Assembly (NCBI GenBank): GCA_020628375.1 | Contig: JAHDFD010000007.1 | Location: 62,001 to 126,000 of the forward strand | Length of the DNA: 64,000 nucleotides | Source of the DNA: Chitinophagales bacterium | Lineage (GTDB): Bacteria; Bacteroidota; Bacteroidia; Chitinophagales; UBA2359 | Direction: 5' to 3' | Part shown: in pieces, positions 8,315 to 16,294 of the stretch | Numbering within the stretch: the first letter of the stretch is position 1 | How the letters are laid out: the number at the start of each line of letters is the position of its first letter | Notes under the pieces: model-generated | Told to the model about the DNA's origin: nothing | Databases searched by the model: none | What the model saw: only the letters and a program-made list of their open reading frames with translations | Position numbers and translations under genes: made by a program

Positions 8315-10261
8315 ATGAAAAAATCCCAATTAATATTAATTATATTTTACACCTTATTTATGGAACCACTAACCGGACAGCATATCAGAGAAATGGGCAA
8401 TTTAGTATTAGAAGATATACCCGAAATCCCACAATTAATAAAAGATAGAGTACAACAGTATCAGCATACAAGAAGCGCTTCGTTAGCAGATTGGTTACCC
8501 GATGATAAGGGTATTATCATTTCTACTCGTTTTGGAAACACCCAGCAATTACATACCGTTTCTGAACCGGGCGCCTCTCGTAATCAGTTCACTTTTTTCA
8601 AAGAACCACTTAATAATGCACAATATTGTCCTTCTTCCGATTACGATGGCTTTCTGTTTACAAAAGATATTGGAGGGAATGAGTTTGCGCAAATATTCTG
8701 GTACGATATGAATTCAAGAAATGCCCGAATGCTTAGTGATGGTAACTCAGTAAATTATGGAGTTTTGTGGTCAAACCAGGGAAACCGTTTTGCTTTTACT
8801 TCAACGAGAAGAAATCAGAAAGATTTTGATGTATATATCTCTGAAATGAAAACGCCTGAGAAAGCCGAGCTGAAAATAGTTAGAGGAGGAGGATACTGGA
8901 CACCAGCAGATTGGGCGCCCAATGATAGTTCGTTACTAATTACACAGTATTTATCTAGTACCAAGTCTAATTCATTCATTCTGGATATTGAAACAAAAGA
9001 ATTAAAACAATTAAATGATAATAAAGACGAGGCTGTTTTTCTGGCTAAGGCCTGGGATAAAGAAGGAGAACATATTTATGCTACCACCGATGAGGGAATG
9101 AAATTCAAAACCCTGATCAAATACAATGTGAAATCAGGAAAGTATCAGTATTTAACCGATGGGATTATCTGGGACATAACCAATTTCGTTACTAATTCAA
9201 GCAGAACAAAAGCAGCATTTACAGCCAATGAAAATGGTTTCAGCGCATTATATATTATGAATCTGGAGAATAACGACTACAAAAGGGTGAAAGAATTGCC
9301 TTTTGGACAGGTTTATTCTATGAAATTCCATCCTGAAAAATATGAATTGGGTTTTGCATTGAACACGCCTCAAACCCCAGGTGATGTATATTCTCTTGAC
9401 TTGAATACCAATAAACTTACGAAATGGACAAATAGTGAGGTTGGTGGCTTGAATGCTTCGAGTTTTCCCAAACCAGAATTGATTATTTATAATTCTTTTG
9501 ATGAAGTAAAAGGAAGGAAAAGAAAGATTCCGGCATTCGTTTATAAACCGCAGAATGCCTCTGGTAAACTTCCGGTTATGATCTCTATACATGGCGGACC
9601 GGAAAGTCAACACAAACCCTTTTTCTCTTCATTTTATGCAATGTTAGCGAATGAATTAGGTATTGCCATTGTTGCTCCAAATGTACGTGGTTCATCGGGT
9701 TATGGTAAAGCTTTTTTGAAGCTCGATAATGGCTATAAGCGAGAAGATTCTGTTAAAGATATAGGCAAACTTATCGAATGGATCGGAGAACAAGAAGAGT
9801 TTGATAAAGAACGAATAGCGGTGTACGGTGGTTCTTATGGAGGTTATATGGTTTTATCCTCAATGTTCCATTATAATGATCAGTTACGATGCGGTATTGA
9901 TGTAGTTGGAATAAGCAATTTCGTAACCTTTCTTGAAAATACCAAAGCCTACCGACGCGACGCGAGAAGGGTGGAATATGGAGATGAAAGAGATCCGGAA
10001 ATGAGAAGATTCCTCGAGTCTATTTCTCCGACGAATCATGCAGAGAAGATCAAAAAACCTTTGTTTGTCATTCAGGGAGCCAACGATCCCAGAGTTCCAG
10101 CTTCCGAAGCAGAACAAATGGTTCAATATATTAGAGATAATGGAGGAACGGTTTGGTATATGCTTGCAAAAGACGAAGGGCATGGCTTTCGTAAAAAAGA
10201 AAATCGTGATAGAATGACCGAAGCGATTGCTATGTTTTTACAACAGTTTTTATTGGATTGA
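8315..10261 (+). CDS. S9-family prolyl oligopeptidase/acylaminoacyl peptidase
   Basis: 648 residues with a signal-like N-terminus ending at TGQ. The N-terminal two thirds is a beta-propeller with WD-like blades (DWLPDDKGIIIS, DWAPNDSSLLIT). The alpha/beta-hydrolase domain begins at about residue 400. The catalytic triad is visible: Ser in GGSYGGYM (about 506), Asp in GANDPRVPASEAEQM (about 590) and His in DEGHGF (about 622). Such enzymes cleave short, often proline-containing peptides and in Bacteroidota are usually periplasmic. The gene is monocistronic and ends in a strong shared terminator. Confidence 0.92.
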   Translation: MKKSQLILIIFYTLFMEPLTGQHIREMGNLVLEDIPEIPQLIKDRVQQYQHTRSASLADWLPDDKGIIISTRFGNTQQLHTVSEPGASRNQFTFFKEPLNNAQYCPSSDYDGFLFTKDIGGNEFAQIFWYDMNSRNARMLSDGNSVNYGVLWSNQGNRFAFTSTRRNQKDFDVYISEMKTPEKAELKIVRGGGYWTPADWAPNDSSLLITQYLSSTKSNSFILDIETKELKQLNDNKDEAVFLAKAWDKEGEHIYATTDEGMKFKTLIKYNVKSGKYQYLTDGIIWDITNFVTNSSRTKAAFTANENGFSALYIMNLENNDYKRVKELPFGQVYSMKFHPEKYELGFALNTPQTPGDVYSLDLNTNKLTKWTNSEVGGLNASSFPKPELIIYNSFDEVKGRKRKIPAFVYKPQNASGKLPVMISIHGGPESQHKPFFSSFYAMLANELGIAIVAPNVRGSSGYGKAFLKLDNGYKREDSVKDIGKLIEWIGEQEEFDKERIAVYGGSYGGYMVLSSMFHYNDQLRCGIDVVGISNFVTFLENTKAYRRDARRVEYGDERDPEMRRFLESISPTNHAEKIKKPLFVIQGANDPRVPASEAEQMVQYIRDNGGTVWYMLAKDEGHGFRKKENRDRMTEAIAMFLQQFLLD

Positions 10262-10283
10262 TATTTCAGGACAAGACATTCTG

Positions 10284-10336
10284 AAACCAAAAAACCGCTG
10301 TCAGGACTCAAAGCTCTGACAGCGGTTTTTTGGTTT
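10284..10336. terminator. Strong bidirectional terminator between convergent S9 peptidase and nhaD genes
   Basis: Perfect 21-bp arms (10284-10304 and 10316-10336) with a GC-rich core ACCGCTGTCAG/CTGACAGCGGT, an A-tract on one side and T-tract on the other, loop GACTCAAAGCT. It is placed to stop transcription from both flanking genes. Confidence 0.92.
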
Positions 10337-10373
10337 GTATTACTTATTAGTGGAATTTAAGTACAACGGTGTA

Positions 10374-11708
10374 TTAAACACCACCCGAAACTAGTATAAA
10401 TACCCCACAACCAGCTAAGAACCCAAGAAGTGCTAACCAGCCGATGTTTTTCAGATACCAGATGAAATCTATTTTTTCCATACCCATTGCAGCAACACCT
10501 GCAGCAGATCCTATGATCAACATACTACCACCTGTTCCGGCAGAGAAAGCAATAAAATGCCACAAGTTACTATCCAATGCTTCGGTGTACATACCCATTG
10601 AAGCCGCAACCAATGGTACATTGTCAATTAAGGCAGAAAGGAACCCTAATACAATAATTACCAAGTTCTGACTTGGAATAACGCTATCCATATATTCTGC
10701 TACACTTTTTAATAAACCTACTTTGTGCTCTCCATGTCCCATTACTGCTACTGATTCCAATGCAGCCACTGCAACTAAAATTCCAAGGAAGAATAAAATA
10801 CTCGACATCTCAATTCTCGAAAGGGCATTATGCGCAGAATAATGATGTTTATGTTCTTCGCTGAAATCCTCTTCAGGATGAATATATTCAGACACTAACC
10901 AAACAATACCAAGGGCAAGCATCATTCCTACATAAGGAGGTAAATGGGTTATTGTTTTAAAAATAGGTACGAATATCAATCCGCCAACACCAACGATCAA
11001 CATTGCTTTGCTCGAAAGTAAACGCTCATTTTCCATACCCTGCTCATGATCGTGCGAAGGCATAGAAATATTACCTCTGAAAGGCTTCATACGCATAGCG
11101 ATAAGCAATGGAACAGCTATACAAACAATCGATGGAAGTACAAGGTTCTTTATTAAGCCCATTGTAGATACTTTCTCACCGATCCATAGCATAGTAGTTG
11201 TTACATCACCAATTGGAGACCAGGCTCCGCCAGCATTTGCAGCTACGACAGCCATACTGATAAACCAGATACGTTCTTCTTTAACCGGAATTAATTTCCT
11301 CAATAACGAAACTAGTACAATTGTAGAAGCTAAGTTGTCTAGTGTTGCAGAAAGAAAAAAGGCCAGAATACAGATAATGACCAGCATTTTCGATTTACTT
11401 GTCGTATTTATCCGGTTTGTTATTACTGCAAAACCCCTGTGTAAATCGACCAATTCTACTATGGTCATAGCACCAATAAGGAAAAATAAAATTTCAGCCA
11501 CTTTTCCAATGTGATGTAGTAAAACCTCTTCCATTGGTTCTAAATGGTGTGAATGCCCAACGACATCTAAGTGCCCTAAAGCAATAGCTGCCCAACATAA
11601 TGCACCCATAATTAGTGCCGGAACAGTCTTATCTAATTTAATGGGGTGTTCAAAAACAATTAGCAAATATCCTATTATGAAAACTGCTACAACTATTCCT
11701 ACTGCCAT
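10374..11708 (-). CDS. nhaD: NhaD-type Na+/H+ antiporter
   Basis: 444 residues with about 11-12 hydrophobic segments. Diagnostic stretches are SATLDNLASTIVLVSLLRKL and NAGGAWSPIGDVTTTMLWIGEK in the first half and SALIDNVPLVAASMGMY and FSAGTGGSMLIIGSAAGVAAMG in the second, the inverted-repeat layout of the ion transporter superfamily. A His-rich loop (HSHHLEP near residue 53, SEEHKHHY near 284) may sense pH, which is inferred. NhaD exports sodium at alkaline pH, consistent with a marine or saline habitat. The gene is monocistronic. Confidence 0.9.
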   Translation of the reverse strand: MAVGIVVAVFIIGYLLIVFEHPIKLDKTVPALIMGALCWAAIALGHLDVVGHSHHLEPMEEVLLHHIGKVAEILFFLIGAMTIVELVDLHRGFAVITNRINTTSKSKMLVIICILAFFLSATLDNLASTIVLVSLLRKLIPVKEERIWFISMAVVAANAGGAWSPIGDVTTTMLWIGEKVSTMGLIKNLVLPSIVCIAVPLLIAMRMKPFRGNISMPSHDHEQGMENERLLSSKAMLIVGVGGLIFVPIFKTITHLPPYVGMMLALGIVWLVSEYIHPEEDFSEEHKHHYSAHNALSRIEMSSILFFLGILVAVAALESVAVMGHGEHKVGLLKSVAEYMDSVIPSQNLVIIVLGFLSALIDNVPLVAASMGMYTEALDSNLWHFIAFSAGTGGSMLIIGSAAGVAAMGMEKIDFIWYLKNIGWLALLGFLAGCGVFILVSGGV

Positions 11709-11787
11709 TTATAAGGTTTCTGAGAAGTTTAAAAAAGGGGTAAAGTGGGTGTAAAGGTAATTAAAACTGAATTTATCTGAAAGAAAT

Positions 11788-11820
11788 AAACCTACTTTTG
11801 AATGAACCAAAAGTAGGTTT
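11788..11820 (-). terminator. Terminator of the M28 lipoprotein gene
   Basis: Perfect 13-bp arms AAACCTACTTTTG (11788-11800) and CAAAAGTAGGTTT (11808-11820) with a 7-nt loop, 18 bp past the stop of the minus-strand peptidase gene. The downstream T content is modest. Confidence 0.75.
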
Positions 11821-11837
11821 ACAATTTTAGAAGCATT

Positions 11838-12830
11838 TTATTCGCTATAAATCGTTTCCAGAACGGTTTGTCCAACCGCTTTCAGGGTAGTTGTACTGAT
11901 AATATCCATGTCGTCATCATGTGTATGCCAGAAAGCACCAAATCCCTTTTCTGTGTGAGGGTCATACTGAATAATATCGATCGTTGGAATTTTGGTTAAG
12001 GTGTTCACAAAATAATGATCGTCAGTTATTGGATTTACCTGTCGATAAGGAAAGTAACTACTGTAGCCTGCACGGTTAGCAGCTTTCCAGACCTTATCAA
12101 CGATTGGTCGGGCAAAGGCAAGAGAGTGCCCTTCCTGATGGAAAATGGCATCTTTGGCACCAACCATATCCAATAAAATACCATACATGGCTTTATACCC
12201 CGGAACATGTGGGTTTTTTCCCCAATACTGGCTTCCCAGGCAGTAAGTTTCTGCTCTTTCAACGCCATAATCTTCTACATCGAATAAGATAATATCCACA
12301 CCAACATTAGGTGGTGTTTTTTCGATCAGTCGTGCTATTTCCAGTAAAACACCTACGCCACTTCCGCCATCGTTTGCACCTAAAATTGGTTCATCTTTAC
12401 GTTCTGTATCCATGTCAGCGAACGGTCGGGTGTCCCAATGGGCAAATAAGGCAACACGCTTTTTTTCTTCAGGTTTGTAGGCGCCTATTACATTATACAT
12501 CGGTACACGTGTTCCATCATAAACAGTTACTGTACTTTCCTGAACGGTTACTTTTGCACCAAAAGAACGTAATTTATTCGCCATCCAGTCTGCTGCTACT
12601 TTCTGAGTAGGCGTTCCGGGTACACGTGGTCCCATGGCAACTTGCTTTTCTATAAACACATAAGCTGAATCTGCGTTGAAATTCGGTGCAGGAATTTTAG
12701 CTTTATTCGCTTTAGGTGCATTGTTATTTTGTTTAGGAGCATTAGCTGCTGAATCTCCTTCTCCGGTACCACAGGCAAAAAAGCCAAGTACCAAAAAGCT
12801 TAAAAGGAATTTTATTGAAGTAGTCTTCAT
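11838..12830 (-). CDS. M28-family lipoprotein, glutaminyl-peptide cyclotransferase-like
   Basis: 330 residues with a lipoprotein signal (FLVLGFFAC, Cys20) and a disordered Ala/Asn/Lys linker to about residue 48. Zinc and active-site motifs are present in family order: AHWDTRPFAD, GANDGGSGVGVLLE, FDVEDYG, DMVGAKDA, TDDH and FWHTHDDDMDIIS. The W in AHWDTRP and the HTHDDD pattern fit glutaminyl cyclases (which form N-terminal pyroglutamate) better than aminopeptidases. T9SS organisms often carry such a periplasmic cyclase acting on exported proteins with N-terminal Gln, a link I infer. Confidence 0.85.
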   Translation of the reverse strand: MKTTSIKFLLSFLVLGFFACGTGEGDSAANAPKQNNNAPKANKAKIPAPNFNADSAYVFIEKQVAMGPRVPGTPTQKVAADWMANKLRSFGAKVTVQESTVTVYDGTRVPMYNVIGAYKPEEKKRVALFAHWDTRPFADMDTERKDEPILGANDGGSGVGVLLEIARLIEKTPPNVGVDIILFDVEDYGVERAETYCLGSQYWGKNPHVPGYKAMYGILLDMVGAKDAIFHQEGHSLAFARPIVDKVWKAANRAGYSSYFPYRQVNPITDDHYFVNTLTKIPTIDIIQYDPHTEKGFGAFWHTHDDDMDIISTTTLKAVGQTVLETIYSE

Positions 12831-12842
12831 TGGTAATTTCGA

Positions 12843-13256
12843 TTAAAATGCGATTGTTAATACTTCTTTCAGATCAGGGTGAAGGCTATTGCCAACAGGG
12901 CAGGCATGAGCTGCATTTTCTAAGATTTTTTTTTCTTTATCACTGAAACTCAAATTTTCAGGCATCGTTATTTTTACATGTATTTCTGCAATTCTGCGAG
13001 GTTCACTTGCCATTATTTTGGTAACAGAAGCAGTAGCGCCTTCCATATTAATTTCATGGCGTTCAGCAACAATACCCATAATCGTTAGAATACAAGAACC
13101 TAAGGCAGTCGCAACCAGGTCGGTAGGAGAAAAAGCCTCTCCTTTACCATGATTATCTACAGGAGCGTCAGTAATAATTTTATTTCCCGAACGAAGGTGT
13201 TGTGCTTGAGTACGTAAACTTCCTTCGTACACAATTTGCGCTGTTTGTTTTGACAT
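12843..13256 (-). CDS. OsmC-family peroxiredoxin-like protein
   Basis: 137 residues when started at the ATG at 13256. A longer frame reaches 13382, but the extension is unlike OsmC and a perfect promoter box (TATCTTTG, 13261-13268) lies between, so the short start is chosen. The two conserved cysteines are present: GSCILTIMG near residue 60 and HACPVGNSLH near 120. OsmC/Ohr-family proteins reduce organic hydroperoxides with Cys pairs. Length and motifs suggest the YhfA/OsmC-like branch rather than Ohr. Confidence 0.88.
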   Translation of the reverse strand: MSKQTAQIVYEGSLRTQAQHLRSGNKIITDAPVDNHGKGEAFSPTDLVATALGSCILTIMGIVAERHEINMEGATASVTKIMASEPRRIAEIHVKITMPENLSFSDKEKKILENAAHACPVGNSLHPDLKEVLTIAF

Positions 13257-13260
13257 ACTG

Positions 13261-13268
13261 CAAAGATA
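13261..13268 (-). promoter_or_regulatory. Bacteroidota -7 box TATCTTTG ahead of the osmC-like gene
   Basis: On the minus strand TATCTTTG matches the TAnnTTTG consensus exactly and sits 4 bp upstream of the ATG at 13256. The transcript would be nearly leaderless. This decides the start of the OsmC-like protein. Confidence 0.7.
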
Positions 13269-13433
13269 GGTAGAAAATGAGAGTATGTTTACAATTAATT
13301 TGAAATTGAAAATCAGAAGTTTGTGGTTCTGAATAAGAAAAATAGTGTGTATTTGGTGAGCTGAATAAATGCTGTTTTTCAACCTCAGGTTCCATATATA
13401 TTAGTAAATCTCAGTTGTGTCGCCTGACCAACT

Positions 13434-13461
13434 CAGACCTGAAACCTCAAACCTCAAACCT
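13434..13461 (+). repeat. Heptanucleotide tandem repeat (SAAACCT)n
   Basis: Four 7-bp units CAGACCT, GAAACCT, CAAACCT, CAAACCT in the intergenic space between the hsp20 and osmC-like genes, next to the hsp20 terminator. It has the same period as the ATCACCC arrays but a different unit. Confidence 0.75.
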
Positions 13462-13499
13462 GAAAATAAAAAACCGAAGTATCCTTACAGACACTCCGG
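13462..13499 (-). terminator. Terminator of the hsp20 gene
   Basis: Read on the minus strand: CCGGAGT (13499-13493), a 12-nt loop, ACTTCGG (13480-13474, one G-U pair), then TTTTTTATTTT. It lies 43 bp past the hsp20 stop. Confidence 0.75.
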
Positions 13500-13541
13500 C
13501 TAAATCTAAACACATGAAAAAAAATTACCCTCCTCGTTTTA

Positions 13542-14060
13542 CTATCCTACTTCGATAGTGCGGGTTTTCATCACTTCTACCTCTTTAAGTGGAAGTGATA
13601 TAGTTAGGATACCAGCTTCATAGTCGGCTTTTATACCTTCAGTTTCTACATTTTCAGGCAGATTGAAAGTTCTGCGGAAAGAAGCAGGCGTGAATTCCTT
13701 ACGTAAATATTTCACTTTTGGAGTCGCCTCTTTAACTTCTTCAGTAGTCTCTCCTTCAGTTGAAGTATTCATGTTTTGCGATCTGATTATTAATTTTTCA
13801 CCTTCCAATGAAATATTAAAATTGGACTTCTCTAATCCAGGTGCGATCACTTCGATCTGAAATGAATCTTCAGTTTCTTTAATATTTACAGCAGGATAGC
13901 CTCCGAAATTATTAAAGATAGATTTAGTTGTTTTTTTGAACTCAGGTCCAAAAAAATCACCATTGAAAATATCATCTAAGATATTATCTAATGGGAATTT
14001 AGCAAATCGTGTTCTTGAATTAGAACCACAGTTTGAACGATTAAATTTTGTGTTATTCAT
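13542..14060 (-). CDS. Small heat shock protein, Hsp20/alpha-crystallin family
   Basis: 172 residues from ATG 14060. An upstream in-frame extension to 14171 is rich in Lys/Thr and unlike the family, so it is left out. The alpha-crystallin domain spans about residues 48-165: PAVNIKETEDSFQIEVIAPG, an insert rich in Glu/Thr between strands, then RRTFNLPENVETEGIKADYEAGILTISLP with the conserved AGxL pattern. This is an ATP-independent holdase that binds unfolding proteins. A distinct feature is the acidic insertion TSTEGETTEEVKEATPKV in the beta5-beta6 region. Confidence 0.9.
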   Translation of the reverse strand: MNNTKFNRSNCGSNSRTRFAKFPLDNILDDIFNGDFFGPEFKKTTKSIFNNFGGYPAVNIKETEDSFQIEVIAPGLEKSNFNISLEGEKLIIRSQNMNTSTEGETTEEVKEATPKVKYLRKEFTPASFRRTFNLPENVETEGIKADYEAGILTISLPLKEVEVMKTRTIEVG

Positions 14061-14283
14061 TTTCTGAATTTTTTTTGTTTGAACAATTAATGCGTAACCT
14101 TTCAACCTTATAACATTTAATGTTTTCGTCATCGTGTTACGCTCTTTATTGGTCAAATGCGATGCCAACACCCTTTTTACATAACTTTGACTAACTTTTT
14201 GTCATGTTGAGTTGATTTTTGCTGACAAAATTTCATGTAATCTGTGTTTTTGCTGTCAAAACCATCACGGTTGTTCATGATTG

Positions 14284-14311
14284 ATCGCCCATCACCCATC
14301 ACCCATCACCC
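14284..14311 (+). repeat. Heptanucleotide tandem repeat (ATCACCC)n, second array
   Basis: Four units (ATCGCCC, then three ATCACCC), the same unit as at 8231-8272, again a few tens of bases before a gene start. Translating through it produces a spurious N-terminal extension of the next gene. Confidence 0.88.
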
Positions 14312-14346
14312 ATATTACACTTATCTTTATGACTAAAAACAAAACC

Positions 14347-14802
14347 ATGATAAAAAATGTATTTGATGAGCAAGTGGTTGCAGAAATTATTGGTCGTATA
14401 AATAAACTTAACCCTGATACACAACCTCAGTGGGGGAAAATGGATGCTGCTCAGATGTTGGCGCACCTGAACGTTACTTACGATATGGACTTTACAGGGA
14501 AATATCCTAAACCGAATGCTTTTGCCCGTTTTATGCTCAAGCTATTTGTGAAAAATACAGTTGTTGGAAATAAACCTTACAAAAGAAATTCCGGAACAGC
14601 ACCACAATTCAAAATTGCCGATAAAAGGGATTTTGAGAAGGAAAAGGCAACATTGATTAATTATCTTCAAAAAGTACAGCAGTTAGGAGAAGCACATTAT
14701 GATGGAAGAGAAGCTAATTCATTTGGACCTCTAACGGCTGATGAATGGAATACAATGTTTTATAAACATCTCGATCATCATTTGACACAGTTTGGTGTTT
14801 AG
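14347..14802 (+). CDS. DUF1569 (DinB-superfamily) protein
   Basis: About 151 residues from ATG 14347; ATG 14329 is an alternative start, and the reading from 14281 runs through the heptamer array and is rejected. The N-terminus MIKNVFDEQVVAEIIGRINKL and the stretch TQPQWGKMDAAQMLAHLNVTYD fit DUF1569 as I know it. Two more His positions (HYDGREANSFGPLT and YKHLDHHLTQFG) complete a DinB-like metal site on a four-helix bundle. TATCTTTA, one base off the -7 consensus, sits at 14322-14329 and supports the downstream start. The substrate is unknown; related DinB enzymes are thiol transferases. Confidence 0.75.
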   Translation: MIKNVFDEQVVAEIIGRINKLNPDTQPQWGKMDAAQMLAHLNVTYDMDFTGKYPKPNAFARFMLKLFVKNTVVGNKPYKRNSGTAPQFKIADKRDFEKEKATLINYLQKVQQLGEAHYDGREANSFGPLTADEWNTMFYKHLDHHLTQFGV

Positions 14803-14916
14803 GTAAGTTGCGTATTAAAAATACTGAACTGTTAAGCGACGTTTCATACAGAACTATCCACATTACATCTTAACAGAATGTGAAAACTTTCCCTTTTCCT
14901 TACAAAGAAAGGGTAA

Positions 14917-14924
14917 TAACTTTG
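14917..14924 (+). promoter_or_regulatory. -7 box TAACTTTG ahead of the EnvC-like gene
   Basis: Exact TAnnTTTG match 23 bp before the ATG at 14948. A CCCTTT/AAAGGG inverted pair (14891-14896, 14908-14913) lies directly upstream. Confidence 0.55.
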
Positions 14925-14947
14925 TTCTGATTTCGGATTTAATTACC

Positions 14948-16144
14948 ATGTTTCCATTCTTGAAAAATATAAAGTTGTTAGTCTTGTGCTTTATTGCATG
15001 CTTGAGTTTTGGTCAGCTGTTGGCACAAGGTGTTGAAGAGTTGGAAGAAAAAAAACTAAAACTAGAATCTGAAATCGAGTATAATTCCAGAATTCTTTCA
15101 GAAGTAAGAGAAGAAAAAAAAGAATCATTAGGTGAGTTAAGTGTACTCAAAGAACAACTTAAGAAACGAGAGACCCTGATCTCAACTTTAAGTGAAGAAG
15201 TTGAAGAAATTACCGAAAATATTAATCAGATAGAAACAGATATTGATAGCATTAAAATTGTTCAAACCGATCTGAGAGAACAATACGCCAAAATGATCCG
15301 CCACGCTTACAAATCAAATACAAATTATAATTCGTTGTTGTTTTTGCTATCAGCCGAGTCGTTTAACGATGCTTATAAGCGCATGAAGTATATTAAGTAT
15401 TACAACGATGATAAAAAAAGAAAAGTAGAATCACTTACAGAAATAACCGATACGCTGAAGATTAAAATAAACGATCTTGAAAAAGGTAAGGAAGAGCAAC
15501 AAATTCTGATCGACGAAAAAACAGATGAAGTAGATAAACTTGATGAGGAAAAAAAGAAGATCGATGACGTCGTTTCCAAGCTTAAAAAACGAGAGAACGA
15601 ATTGAAGCGTGCAAATGAGAAAAAGCAATCAACGATCCGTCAACTAGAATCAGAAATCAGAAGTATCATTAATCAGGCAATCGCGAAAGACGAAAGTTTA
15701 CCCGAACCACCACCGGCAAAAGTGAAGCTTTCTTCCAATTTTAAGAATAATAAAGGAAAATTGCCCTGGCCGGTTCAACGTGGGGTAATTACCGGAAAAT
15801 TCGGAGAACAACCACATCCTGTTTTAAAAGGAATCAAAACCCAGAATGACGGAATAGAAATAACTGCAACCAAAGGAACTACCGTTTACGCCGTTGCTGA
15901 TGGTAAAGTAAGTCAGATCATTTTCAGTCCGGCATTTCAATCGGCCATTATTGTTCAGCATGGAAATTACTTTACAGTTTATTCAAATGTAAAGAATGTA
16001 TCCATTCAAAAAGGACAAAGTATAAAACAAGGCGATAAAATTGGCGCTATCCATACCAATACAAAAGGGAAAACAGAGCTCAGTTTTCAGGTATGGAAAA
16101 AAACGAATAAACTAGATCCGCAAAGATGGATCGTGAAGCGATAG
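14948..16144 (+). CDS. EnvC-like murein hydrolase activator with degenerate LytM (M23) domain
   Basis: 398 residues. A signal peptide (ends near LLAQG) is followed by a long coiled coil (about 27-250, Glu/Lys/Leu-rich) and a C-terminal LytM fold (about 275-398). The zinc site of active M23 peptidases is missing: TQNDGIEI stands where HxGxD is expected, and the second motif reads LSFQVW instead of HxH. The only clear family His left is in QHGNYFTVYSNV. This matches EnvC/NlpD-type activators, which have no catalysis of their own and switch on amidases during septum splitting. The gene is monocistronic with its own promoter box. Confidence 0.87.
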   Translation: MFPFLKNIKLLVLCFIACLSFGQLLAQGVEELEEKKLKLESEIEYNSRILSEVREEKKESLGELSVLKEQLKKRETLISTLSEEVEEITENINQIETDIDSIKIVQTDLREQYAKMIRHAYKSNTNYNSLLFLLSAESFNDAYKRMKYIKYYNDDKKRKVESLTEITDTLKIKINDLEKGKEEQQILIDEKTDEVDKLDEEKKKIDDVVSKLKKRENELKRANEKKQSTIRQLESEIRSIINQAIAKDESLPEPPPAKVKLSSNFKNNKGKLPWPVQRGVITGKFGEQPHPVLKGIKTQNDGIEITATKGTTVYAVADGKVSQIIFSPAFQSAIIVQHGNYFTVYSNVKNVSIQKGQSIKQGDKIGAIHTNTKGKTELSFQVWKKTNKLDPQRWIVKR

Positions 16145-16253
16145 AATAAGAAATACCTTAAACACAACTATAATTAACAACTTCATTACACAAGAAACTA
16201 AAGTTTAGTCGAATCAGATAGCTCTAATAAATACCAATTATTAGGGATTGCAC

Positions 16254-16261
16254 TATTTTTG
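16254..16261 (+). promoter_or_regulatory. -7 box TATTTTTG ahead of the aconitase gene
   Basis: Exact TAnnTTTG match followed by GCAC, 33 bp before the ATG at 16295. Confidence 0.6.
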
Positions 16262-16294
16262 CACGAAATTTCATAACCGATTAAAAAATACTTT

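Noticed and set aside
12104..12610. Plus-strand ORFs of 62 and 99 codons inside the M28 gene
   Set aside because: Shadow frames rich in Arg/His/Phe with no motif, opposite a well-supported enzyme.
14281..14346. N-terminal extension of the DUF1569 protein through the heptamer array
   Set aside because: It has a TTG start and repeat-encoded His/Pro residues; a near -7 box lies within it, and homologues start near MIKNVFDE.
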